Shown here in pieces: positions 8,548-14,787 of a stretch of DNA of 32,610 nt (the first letter of the stretch is position 1; every line of letters begins with the position of its first letter). Under the pieces are notes generated by a model. It made no database searches. It was not told the DNA's origin and was given only the letters and a program-made list of their open reading frames with translations. Location: positions 1 through 32,610 of the forward strand of contig PEUB01000045.1 in assembly GCA_002780895.1 (NCBI GenBank), read 5' to 3'. A program made the position numbers and the translations under genes. Source of the DNA: Nitrospirae bacterium CG02_land_8_20_14_3_00_41_53 (GTDB taxonomy: Bacteria > Nitrospirota > Thermodesulfovibrionia > Thermodesulfovibrionales > SM23-35).

Positions 8548-9150
8548 TTACACATCGTATCCCGCGCAGTCAATACAGACAGGCTTCCCGTTGACTACCC
8601 GCATGTATGATTCTGCAACCATCTCACCGCAGCCGTCACATATCACCATTCTCATGAGTTCTTCAGTTGGAGCAAGTTCACAGTCGTAAACCTTCCCGAT
8701 GCTCAGCACATCTTCTTCATATGCATCCCAAATAAGATATACGACTTCCCATTGTTCTTCTTCAGGAATCTCTGTGGGCGGCACGGCTGATGCCCGCTTC
8801 TTCATAAATGCACTGTTTCTGATCTTTTCGCGGAGTACAGGCTTGAACGAAATACGCACAGCCTTGTTGTTTTTCTTGTCAATCACTCTTACAGCCAGTT
8901 TACCCTTCGGATCCTTTGAGATGTTGCTCTTTCCAAAGGTGCATCCGGTTGCGTATTGAACGCCGTCGCCAAAACATTCTGCTGCATGGTGATAGCCTGT
9001 TTCAAGAACTGCATGAAGAGATTTCGCGCCGCTCCGCTCCACACCAAGGGCTCTTAATGCAGCCAGTCCGGCACGCAGCCCTGCAGCGCTTGCCCAGCAT
9101 TTGTGGCCGTGAAATTTGAACATATCGATTAAAGTCTGCTTGTCTTCCAT
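8548..9150 (-). CDS. FmdE-family protein with C-terminal zinc ribbon
   Basis: A 200-residue protein. The N-terminal ~140 residues match the FmdE domain: FHGHKCWASAAGLRAG, a conserved TGCTFGKSN and a following Lys/Arg-rich beta region. FmdE was named from formylmethanofuran dehydrogenase clusters, but members occur widely without methanogenesis and their role is unknown; metal binding by the HxHxxC-type motif is likely. The C-terminus is a treble-clef-like zinc ribbon (CDGCGEMV...CIDC). TAGGAGG precedes the ATG and overlaps the ferredoxin stop, so it is cotranscribed with the ferredoxin. Its presence behind arsA is unusual. Confidence 0.88.
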   Translation of the reverse strand: MEDKQTLIDMFKFHGHKCWASAAGLRAGLAALRALGVERSGAKSLHAVLETGYHHAAECFGDGVQYATGCTFGKSNISKDPKGKLAVRVIDKKNNKAVRISFKPVLREKIRNSAFMKKRASAVPPTEIPEEEQWEVVYLIWDAYEEDVLSIGKVYDCELAPTEELMRMVICDGCGEMVAESYMRVVNGKPVCIDCAGYDV

Positions 9151-9159
9151 ATAATCCTC

Positions 9160-9492
9160 CTATTTCTTTCCGTATTTTTCTTTGTTATTATTCAGTTCTT
9201 CCCGTGATTTTTTGATTAGGTCATTTTCCTTGATCATTTTGTGGACATAACTCAGAGGCGGAAAACTGATAGCGCGAGTGGGGCATGCATTCGCACAGGT
9301 AACGCAGGCTACCATACAATTCAGAGGGGTGACAACAACAGGCTTCTTCTTATCGTAGTCAAATTTATAGACCATCTTTCCGCATCCGGTCACACACATG
9401 CCGCAGCCAATGCAAATCTCCTCCTCAATCTGGGGGTTCCATTGTATCAACTCCCTCGGTATCCCTCTCCATGGTTTCGCAAAATCGTTCAT
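9160..9492 (-). CDS. two-cluster 4Fe-4S ferredoxin-type protein
   Basis: The protein has two 4Fe-4S motifs: CIGCGMCVTGC and CMVACVTCANACP. The second has CX3C spacing in place of CX2C at its start. I place the start at ATG 9492 (MNDFAKPWRG), 110 residues, because AAAGGAGG lies 6 nt upstream. The ORF-track start 12 codons earlier has no such site. The C-terminus is a charged helix ending NNNKEKYGKK. It is a soluble electron carrier or a subunit of an iron-sulfur complex, with FmdE directly downstream and an unknown helical protein upstream. The electron partner is not evident from the window. Confidence 0.9.
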   Translation of the reverse strand: MNDFAKPWRGIPRELIQWNPQIEEEICIGCGMCVTGCGKMVYKFDYDKKKPVVVTPLNCMVACVTCANACPTRAISFPPLSYVHKMIKENDLIKKSREELNNNKEKYGKK

Positions 9493-9528
9493 CTTAAACC
9501 TCCTTTCATGAAAATCTTGTGTCTTCAA

Positions 9529-9813
9529 TCATTCCGGTTGTATCTTGCAAATATCCCGGGCAATCGAATCTGTTTCGTATAAAATCTCTCCGGAAAGATA
9601 TCCTTTCTCTTTGCAGTAATTGATTATTTCATTCAGGGAATAGATGAATTCATCCTTGAGTGTGGTAACTTCACCCATGCCGTCACAACCTTTTTGCCTC
9701 TGTTTTGCAATTAAATAAAGTTCCGCATATTCCCGGACCCTTTCGAATAATCGTGCAAGTTGCGCATCGTTTTGTACAAACTTTTGAATAGTTTCAATAA
9801 TGCTCATAAACAT
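9529..9813 (-). CDS. hypothetical helical protein
   Basis: A 94-residue protein that I do not recognise. It is soluble and mostly helical by composition (IIETIQKFVQNDAQLARLFE..., DEFIYSLNEIINYCKEKGY), with three cysteines (KGCDG, NYCKE, DICKI). The gene lies 14 nt after the DUF169 stop and 36 nt before the ferredoxin start, so it is almost certainly part of the same transcript. No good Shine-Dalgarno is seen; ATG at codon 3 is an alternative start. A helper of the ferredoxin is possible but is only inference. Confidence 0.65.
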   Translation of the reverse strand: MFMSIIETIQKFVQNDAQLARLFERVREYAELYLIAKQRQKGCDGMGEVTTLKDEFIYSLNEIINYCKEKGYLSGEILYETDSIARDICKIQPE

Positions 9814-9827
9814 TGGCTGATTAATTT

Positions 9828-10568
9828 CTATTCGCTGCCTTCTGTATGGTAGCCACCGAGGGTCTTCAGCGCTCCTTTTGCCCTGACTCTGGGAATAGCC
9901 TTCTCTGAAAGTCTCTCCAGAGAGGATACTATTTCCTCAAGACGTTTTGCAGGGAACCCGATCAGGGATTCTTCATCCAGAATATCCGTTGCATCCCTGC
10001 AACCATAACATCCCAGTGAAGCATTCAGTTTCCCCGTAAGATAAGGAACAACTGTGGAATCGATACACGCTGTCTGAAAGATGCTGGTCTGGAATGCATG
10101 CCTTCCTCCCGTATTAAAGATGTCTGCCAGACCAATCCACATAAGTTTTTCCGTTTTTTCCTCAAGCACAATCACATCAGGCTCAAAATCAGCCTTTTCA
10201 AGCGGCGTTATCAGAACAGCAGAACATTCCCCCTGTTTTAGTCTTGGCATCAGACCGAGAGTTTTGGCACCTGCCTCCCGATTACCGAATAGTCCCATGG
10301 TATACATAACCTCACCGCCGGCAAGCTTTTCCGGCAAAGGTTTAAACCCGAATGCAGAGGCAGCAGCAGGACAGGTGATGTTTTCAGGTGTCAGCAGTAT
10401 TTTATGTCCATGCTTTGCCATCATTAATGACTGGCAGAAACGCAGCCTTTTGGTATTGTCAAACCCCTCAGGCACAGGATCAACGGCCTTTAACAGTTTT
10501 ACTGCAAGAGGAGGGTGATCCATTTTCAGAATAGAAATCATTCTGCTTGCATAATCTTTATATTGCAT
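9828..10568 (-). CDS. DUF169 family protein
   Basis: A 246-residue protein of the DUF169 family, recognised by LAVKLL near the N-terminus, RFCQSLMMAKHGHKILLTPENITCPAAASAFGF and LGCYGCRDATD. The conserved cysteines suggest metal or cofactor binding, but no activity is established for the family as far as I know. I choose ATG 10568 (MQYKDYASRM) rather than the longer ORF start because AAAGGAGTGATC precedes it. This site overlaps the stop of the 34-codon HypD-like ORF, implying coupling. DUF169 genes are frequent in anaerobes and methanogens. Its position behind arsA suggests a role in this island. Confidence 0.87.
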   Translation of the reverse strand: MQYKDYASRMISILKMDHPPLAVKLLKAVDPVPEGFDNTKRLRFCQSLMMAKHGHKILLTPENITCPAAASAFGFKPLPEKLAGGEVMYTMGLFGNREAGAKTLGLMPRLKQGECSAVLITPLEKADFEPDVIVLEEKTEKLMWIGLADIFNTGGRHAFQTSIFQTACIDSTVVPYLTGKLNASLGCYGCRDATDILDEESLIGFPAKRLEEIVSSLERLSEKAIPRVRAKGALKTLGGYHTEGSE

Positions 10569-10570
10569 GA

Positions 10571-10675
10571 TCACTCCTTTCTTGCCACGGTATGTGTACC
10601 GCATACTTCCATAGGTTTGACTTTTCTGCCGATAGAACCCATTCGCCCCGGTATCTTTTTGATAATATCCGTCAT
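10571..10675 (-). CDS. 34-residue ORF with HypD-like CGTHT motif
   Basis: This ORF is too short for the supplied track. It begins 18 nt after the arsA stop with a good ribosome binding site (GGAGGAAGGATT-ATG). It encodes 34 residues starting MTDIIKKIPGRMGSIG and containing MEVCGTHTVA. MEVCG(T/G)HT is the hallmark of the N-terminal region of HypD, the iron-sulfur scaffold of [NiFe]-hydrogenase Fe(CN)2CO assembly. The stop codon overlaps the ribosome binding site of DUF169. It is either a translated mini-protein keeping the HypD cysteine site, or the N-terminal relic of a hypD-like gene whose remainder was lost. The intact start signal favours translation. Confidence 0.6.
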   Translation of the reverse strand: MTDIIKKIPGRMGSIGRKVKPMEVCGTHTVARKE

Positions 10676-10693
10676 AATCCTTCCTCCAAAGAC

Positions 10694-12496
10694 TTACTTA
10701 AGGTTAATGAGTGCTTGCTTTAATTGCCCAAGACCTTTTATCTCTTCCTGCAGCATCGGAAACTGAAGCATTGGAAGGTTAAACCTGTCCCTGATTTCTT
10801 TCAGATACCGTATCTGCATCTTCCGTCTGTTTATGAAAAAGTCATTCCTGCATGCTTCTTCCGGTAATACCATATTTGCGATTACAAGCTGTGTCTCGAT
10901 GCCCGCTTCTTTCAGATCAAGCATCGCCCTGTGAGATTCAAGGATTGGAGTCGATTCCGGATAAAGCACAAGGCTGAATACGGTATGTTTTTGATCCCGG
11001 AGTGTATTGATAATAGCCCTGAAACGGTTTTCCGCTTCTTCTTTCACGTCGGAAGATTCAGCACAGCCTACCATCATCTCCACCTGTTTCGCATAATCAA
11101 AAGGTAGATCAAGGAGCCTCAGTGTATGTCCTGTTGGAGCCGTGTCAAAAACGACCGCATCATATTCTTTACCCTCGAGGAACTGTATAAACCTGTCAAA
11201 GGCTGCCATCTCCTCTGTGCAAGGGGAATTAAGCTCCTCCTCCATTGCCATCAGCATTTCCTCGGAATATTTACCTCTCGCCTCACTCAATGTCCGTTCT
11301 TTGTATTGTCTGAATGCCTCCTTCTGATCAACCATGACCGCATAAAGATTTTCTGTGATCTTTATGGGTTCGCTTCCTACCTTTATATCAAGTACTTCTC
11401 CGATGTGGGCAGCGGGATCTGTTGTTACAAGAAGTGTTTTGTATCCCTTTTCTGATATATATATAGCTGAGATGCAGGATATGGTAGTTTTTCCGACCCC
11501 GCCTTTGCCCGTAAAGAATATCGCCTTTGTCTCGTTTCGGGGCAGCCAGAGATTATCGATATCCGGTTTTTCTACGGTGAACTCACCTGAAGAAGTTATG
11601 TCTCCGGATGGCGATCGGAGAGAAGAAATTTTTCCATTAAACAATGCCCTTCCCACATCTGTAAGTGCATCTGTACCCTTTACTTCATTATCTCTCAGAA
11701 ACATGTAACGCTTCGGCTTTTTTATAGCCTCTTCTGTCAGCGTTATCACCTTTTGTTGTGCCTCATATTTCTTTCTGAAAAAACCGATATCGCTCACTTC
11801 TTCAGGTATGATGCCGTTTATGATGATTTCCCCTGACCTTATTCCTATGGTCTCAAGTTCTTTTGACGCCCTGAGCGTCTCATAAAGGGAAAGCTCCTCC
11901 GGTCTCATCACAAAGATGAAAGATGTTTTTTCAGAATCTTTCAGTAGTGCGGTTGCCCTGTCGTACTTGTCTTTTGAATCCTGTATTGTCTGCACAGGAC
12001 CGAGACACGTCTGTCCGCTTCCTTTGGCCGATTCCTCAATATGCTTCGACCAGTCGACAGGCAGTTCAAGGAGTCTTATGGTGTGGCCTGTCGGGGCGGT
12101 GTCAAAGACGATTACGTCGTATTCATCCGTTTCCATAAAATCTATGAACCTGTCGAACGACGCCATTTCCGTTGTGCACGGCCCGCTCATCTGCTCATTA
12201 ATAGATGCGAGGACATCCTCGGGCATTATCTCCCTGAAAGGTCCGATTATTTTTTCTTTATATTCTTTTGTAGCTTCGTCAGGGTCTATTTCCATTGCAG
12301 AAAGATTATTGATGCCTCTGATTGGTGTAATCTTATGTCCTATCTCCTGTTCAAAAACATCGGCAAGATTGGAAGCCGGATCAGTCGTCACAATCAATGT
12401 CTTTTTGCCTTCTGTTGCGTGACGGATCGCTGTGGCGCATGCCATAGTCGTTTTGCCGACACCACCTTTGCCTGAGAAAAATAAATATTTCGTCAT
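10694..12496 (-). CDS. arsA: ArsA arsenite-transport ATPase, two fused halves
   Basis: A 600-residue tandem ATPase with two deviant Walker A motifs, SGKGGVGKTT (about 8-17) and TGKGGVGKTT (about 329-338), and two DTAPTGHT signatures (about 132-139 and 451-458). The three metalloid-ligand cysteines of E. coli ArsA (C113, C172, C422) have counterparts: SGPCTTEMA (C107), GQTCLGP (C164) and NSPCTEEMA (C426). It is a cytosolic ATPase that drives As(III)/Sb(III) extrusion through a membrane partner, fed by ArsD. I use ATG 12496 (MTKYLFFSGKGG) because AAAGGAGG lies just upstream. It follows the Cys HesB-like gene by 14 nt. No arsB is present; ACR3 upstream is the likely channel. Confidence 0.95.
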   Translation of the reverse strand: MTKYLFFSGKGGVGKTTMACATAIRHATEGKKTLIVTTDPASNLADVFEQEIGHKITPIRGINNLSAMEIDPDEATKEYKEKIIGPFREIMPEDVLASINEQMSGPCTTEMASFDRFIDFMETDEYDVIVFDTAPTGHTIRLLELPVDWSKHIEESAKGSGQTCLGPVQTIQDSKDKYDRATALLKDSEKTSFIFVMRPEELSLYETLRASKELETIGIRSGEIIINGIIPEEVSDIGFFRKKYEAQQKVITLTEEAIKKPKRYMFLRDNEVKGTDALTDVGRALFNGKISSLRSPSGDITSSGEFTVEKPDIDNLWLPRNETKAIFFTGKGGVGKTTISCISAIYISEKGYKTLLVTTDPAAHIGEVLDIKVGSEPIKITENLYAVMVDQKEAFRQYKERTLSEARGKYSEEMLMAMEEELNSPCTEEMAAFDRFIQFLEGKEYDAVVFDTAPTGHTLRLLDLPFDYAKQVEMMVGCAESSDVKEEAENRFRAIINTLRDQKHTVFSLVLYPESTPILESHRAMLDLKEAGIETQLVIANMVLPEEACRNDFFINRRKMQIRYLKEIRDRFNLPMLQFPMLQEEIKGLGQLKQALINLK

Positions 12497-12510
12497 TATT
12501 ACTCCTCCTT

Positions 12511-12804
12511 TCAGCCGCAGCACGAAGACCGCGGCATTCCGCTAATAATAATTCCCCGTTTATCGGAGAAATCTATAGTCGCTTCTAAAAGCAGCTTATT
12601 CGCCTCTTTTTCCAGAAAAACCTTTACACCGTTTTTCTCAAGGGTCGCATCTCCCTTTTCAGCTCCTTCGACTATATCCATAGCCAGAGACGGGCCGCAA
12701 CAGCCGCCACCTGCCGCGAATATCCTTATCCCGTAATCGTTGCCTTTTTTCTCCCCAAGTATCTCTTTGAATCGCTTTACTGCATTGTCGGTCAAAGTAA
12801 GCAT
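12511..12804 (-). CDS. HesB/IscA-like protein (Cys paralogue)
   Basis: A 97-residue HesB/IscA-domain protein (MLTLTDNAVKRFKEILGEK...). It has cysteines at GGGCCGPSL and at the C-terminus SSCCG, the usual place for Fe-S or metal ligands. AAAGGAG precedes the ATG. It sits between an ArsD relic and the intact arsA. It is a close paralogue of the UGA-containing gene at 14494-14778, in which the second Cys of GGCCGP is replaced by UGA. A HesB-like protein between arsD and arsA could be a metalloid- or cluster-binding chaperone; that role is inference. It is a shorter variant than housekeeping IscA and lacks the usual CGCG C-terminus. Confidence 0.9.
   Translation of the reverse strand: MLTLTDNAVKRFKEILGEKKGNDYGIRIFAAGGGCCGPSLAMDIVEGAEKGDATLEKNGVKVFLEKEANKLLLEATIDFSDKRGIIISGMPRSSCCG
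12670..12685 (-). other. residual SECIS-like hairpin in Cys hesB paralogue
   Basis: GGCTAT-GGAT-ATAGTC lies 11 nt after the Cys codon that aligns with the UGA of the paralogue. It differs from the perfect hairpin at 14653-14668 by one stem change (G-C to G-U) and one loop base. This is what would be expected of a Sec-to-Cys converted copy, but coding constraint alone could also preserve it. Confidence 0.4.
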
Positions 12805-12819
12805 GTATTTCTCCTTTCC

Positions 12820-12924
12820 TTATTGTGCTGACAGCGTCATTGGTTTGTGTTTTAACGGTTCAATACCAAGCGCCTTGCGGAGATCTTCATACGCAGGATA
12901 TTCTCCTGTCCTGAAGACCTCGCC
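12820..12924 (-). pseudogene. ArsD C-terminal relic
   Basis: In one minus-strand frame this reads GEVFRTGEYPAYEDLRKALG, then IEPLKHKP and a stop. It aligns with the C-terminus of the intact ArsD at 14788-15129 (NGEVLLKAEYPSYEKLCEAL, IEPLKENKP). Just upstream, AAAAGGAGAGAAAATC-ATG resembles the arsD ribosome binding site and start (GAAAGGAGATAGAAAAT-ATG), but that ATG is out of frame with the relic. The simplest reading is an internal deletion that joined the arsD start region to its last third. The order relic-hesB-arsA matches arsD-hesB upstream, so this is the debris of a second arsD. Confidence 0.85.
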
Positions 12925-12953
12925 ATGATTTTCTCTCCTTTTGCAGTATTTTC

Positions 12954-13136
12954 TTAACAGCATCCGCCGGAAGCAGTCTCTCTCAAAAGAGGCATCAGAG
13001 TGCTTATAATCTGTTTTACATCAGGACTTCCGCAGCTTTCGCAATAAAGATCAAGCCCCTTTTCCTTCTGGCTTAAGGTTGTCAATATCTCAAACCGATT
13101 GCCGCAGTAATTGCATACAAATTCATAAGTTGGCAT
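12954..13136 (-). CDS. FmdB-family zinc ribbon protein
   Basis: A 60-residue protein starting MPTYEFVCNYCGNRFEIL with a CX2C...CX2C zinc ribbon (CNYC, CESC), characteristic of the FmdB regulatory-protein family. The C-terminus ends SGGCC, echoing the terminal Cys pairs of the HesB-like proteins next door. AGGAGGTGCAATT precedes the ATG and overlaps the stop of the ArsA relic, showing that this gene once followed an arsA. Its function is unknown; metal or metalloid sensing is possible from context. Confidence 0.88.
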   Translation of the reverse strand: MPTYEFVCNYCGNRFEILTTLSQKEKGLDLYCESCGSPDVKQIISTLMPLLRETASGGCC

Positions 13137-13147
13137 AATTGCACCTC

Positions 13148-13216
13148 CTAAAGATTAAGCGCTGCCGTTTTCAGCCGGCTCAGCCCCTTTATTTCTTCCT
13201 GCATCAGGGGGGTCTG
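13148..13216 (-). pseudogene. ArsA C-terminal relic
   Basis: Reading the minus strand from 13216 gives QTPLMQEEIKGLSRLKTAAL, then NL and TAG. It aligns with the last residues of the intact ArsA (QFPMLQEEIKGLGQLKQALI, NLK). It is the last ~22 codons of a second arsA that once ended directly in front of fmdB. The remainder has been replaced by cfa and junction sequence. The ORF-track entry 13155-13373 runs through this piece in the wrong frame. Confidence 0.88.
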
Positions 13217-13248
13217 CATAACAAAAAGTAGTGCATAACAAAAAGTAG
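13215..13248. repeat. 17-bp tandem repeat x2 at relic junction
   Basis: TGCATAACAAAAAGTAG occurs twice back to back (13215-13231, 13232-13248). It lies exactly between the ArsA relic and the end of the Cfa continuation, that is, at the rearrangement junction. Its origin is unclear; slippage or a recombination scar is possible. Confidence 0.8.
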
Positions 13249-13258
13249 AATAAAATCC

Positions 13259-13369
13259 CTATCGAATTGGATGGTATCCTCCCGGGACTCCTGATTTGGA
13301 AAAAATAATTTGCCAGACCTGCATATATCTGGAGCGGAATGCCCCTGCGCCGCTTAAGAGATAGTATTT
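13259..13369 (-). pseudogene. Cfa C-terminal continuation beyond in-frame UGA
   Basis: Directly after the TGA that ends the cfa ORF, the same frame continues with KYYLLSGAGAFRSRYMQVWQ, then IIFSKSG and on to a TAG at 13259-13261 (36 codons). This matches the conserved end of cyclopropane fatty-acid synthases (in E. coli YYLNACAGAFRARDIQLWQ). Including it, the protein would be about 373 residues, close to the usual ~380. The frame is otherwise clean, so only the TGA separates it from cfa. Confidence 0.9.
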
Positions 13370-14380
13370 TCACATACGGTAAAATCTCTCACCATATTTT
13401 TCCTTTAATTTATCCCAGCTTGAATCGAAATTCTTAAACCATGCCATTAAGGTCGCATCATAATCAGCGCCTAAATTGTGCCAGTCTTCTATAACAAATA
13501 GCCGCTCTATGGAGGCGCTGATCTGCTTCATCGATGGAACAAGTGAATTTGGAAAGATATACTTGCCGATCCACGGGTCTGTTGTTACCTCGGATTTACA
13601 GTTCCCGATTGTATGCAACAAAAACAACTCGTCATCTCTCATACATTTATGCACGATATCCATAAAGGTTCTGTAATTTTTATGTCCAACATGCTCAAAC
13701 ATTCCGATAGAGACAATATGATCGAAACTTTCATTTACATCCCTGTAATCCTGCAGTCTGATTTCAACAGGCAATCCTTTGCATAATTCCTTTCCAAACT
13801 TAACTTGCTCCTTAGAAACAGTAATGCCGACCACTTCAACCCCGTACTTTTTCGCAGCATATTTTGCAAAACTTCCCCATCCACACCCGATATCCAGGAT
13901 TCTTATGCCAGGTTGCAGGCCTAACTTTCTGCAGATTAGGTCCAGCTTGGCTTCCTGTGCTTCATCAAGGTTTTTGGCATCTTTCCAGTAAGCGCAGCTA
14001 TAGACCATTCTTTTATCCAGCATGTTCATGTAAAGCTCATTGCCTATGTCATAATGCCTTTCGCCGATCTGAAACGCCCTTGACTTGCTGCCCTTATTAA
14101 GCATCACTGCATTAAGCATGTGAAAAATCAATTTCCAGTTCTTTTTGATTTTATCTTCCGGTCGGGATGGTATGAGCCTGGAGAAAAATTCATCCAGACA
14201 TTTACATTCCCACCATCCATCCATATACGATTCGCCAAGTCCTAAACTTCCTTCTCTCACAGCTCTTTGATAAAATTTATCGTTCTTTACTTTGATGTCC
14301 CATGGATGATCTCCGTTGATTGAGATGCCTGCCGGGGACAAAATTGCCTGTACGGTATTTTTGAATCTACAAGCTTTCAT
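13370..14380 (-). CDS. cfa: cyclopropane-fatty-acyl-phospholipid synthase, UGA-interrupted
   Basis: An SAM-dependent CFA/mycolic-acid synthase family enzyme that adds a methylene bridge to unsaturated phospholipid acyl chains. It has HYDIGNELYMNML and MVYSCAYW in the substrate region, SAM motif I ILDIGCGWGSFAKYAA, then VSIGMFEHVGHKNYR and YIFPNSLVPSMKQI. The ORF ends ERFYRM-TGA where family members continue RMW/RMF-YYLL, so the last ~37 residues are cut off by one codon (Trp TGG to TGA is the simplest change). The gene starts with AAAGGACGAGTGAGGG-ATG. It lies between the UGA-containing hesB and an ArsA relic, replacing the first arsA. The truncated product may be inactive; UGA readthrough is possible. 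Confidence 0.9.
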   Translation of the reverse strand: MKACRFKNTVQAILSPAGISINGDHPWDIKVKNDKFYQRAVREGSLGLGESYMDGWWECKCLDEFFSRLIPSRPEDKIKKNWKLIFHMLNAVMLNKGSKSRAFQIGERHYDIGNELYMNMLDKRMVYSCAYWKDAKNLDEAQEAKLDLICRKLGLQPGIRILDIGCGWGSFAKYAAKKYGVEVVGITVSKEQVKFGKELCKGLPVEIRLQDYRDVNESFDHIVSIGMFEHVGHKNYRTFMDIVHKCMRDDELFLLHTIGNCKSEVTTDPWIGKYIFPNSLVPSMKQISASIERLFVIEDWHNLGADYDATLMAWFKNFDSSWDKLKEKYGERFYRM

Positions 14381-14493
14381 CCCTCACTCGTCCTTTAACA
14401 TCGAGAGCGGTCCATCTTTGTTGCTCTTTTTGAGGGTACTTCTTAAACTGTTTGTCGTTCCTTATCAAGGAATCCTCGCTAATCTCCGCTTTA

Positions 14494-14778
14494 TTAGCCG
14501 CAGCATGAAGTCTGCTGCATGCCACTAATAATAAATCCCCGGTCATCAGAAAAATTCATGGTTGCTTCTGAAAGCAGCTTATTCGCCTCTTTTTCCAGAA
14601 AAACCTTTACGCCGTTTCTCTCAAGGGTCGCGTCTCCCTTTTGTGCCCCGTCGGCTATGTCCATAGCCAGAGAAGGCCCTCAACCGCCAGCCGTTGTAAA
14701 TATCCTGATGCCATGTGTGTTTTTCCCGTTAAGGAATTCCCTGAATTTCTCTATTGCTTTATCAGTGAATGTTACCAT
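14494..14778 (-). CDS. HesB-like protein with in-frame UGA, probable selenoprotein
   Basis: A 94-codon HesB/IscA-domain ORF starting MVTFTDKAIEKFREF and ending TSCCG-TAA. It is uninterrupted except for one TGA (14680-14682, codon 33) within TAGG-TGA-GPSLAM. In the Cys paralogue the same place reads GGCCGPSLAM, so the UGA aligns with a cysteine. The rest is about as well preserved as the paralogue, with no frameshift, which argues against decay. A hairpin suited to a bacterial SECIS follows (next entry). HesB-like selenoproteins are a described bacterial family. It lies behind arsD, with a G8 run plus TC as spacer/ribosome binding site. Automated callers will miss it or call it a pseudogene, which remains the alternative. 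Confidence 0.8.
14653..14668 (-). promoter_or_regulatory. candidate bacterial SECIS hairpin
   Basis: Eleven nt after the TGA, GGCTAT-GGAC-ATAGCC forms a perfect 6-bp stem with a 4-nt loop beginning GG. The loop starts 17 nt after the UGA. As I recall the bacterial SECIS model, it needs a short apical loop with a G in the first two positions, about 16-37 nt from the UGA; this fits. Confidence 0.65.
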
Positions 14779-14787
14779 GACCCCCCC

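Noticed and set aside
13370-13372. Selenocysteine at the cfa UGA
   Set aside because: Family members carry Trp or Phe, not Cys, at this position, and the possible hairpin (5-bp stem, 12-nt loop) is weak. A nonsense change is simpler.
13155-13373. 72-codon minus-strand ORF in the track
   Set aside because: It crosses the Cfa continuation and the ArsA relic in a third frame; the relic and the Cfa tail explain the sequence better, and the protein has no recognisable pattern.
14367-14468. 33-codon minus-strand ORF (TTG start, begins MIRNDKQFKKYPQKEQQ) between UGA-hesB and cfa
   Set aside because: GAGGA lies upstream and the composition is protein-like, but the start is TTG, it overlaps cfa and I recognise no homologue. 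It may be a relic; not supported enough to list.
13370-14778. Reassigned genetic code (UGA as sense) to explain the two in-frame UGA codons
   Set aside because: UGA is the natural stop of several well-defined genes here (the cytochrome, the ZIP transporter, mtnP, DUF502), so a global recoding is excluded.
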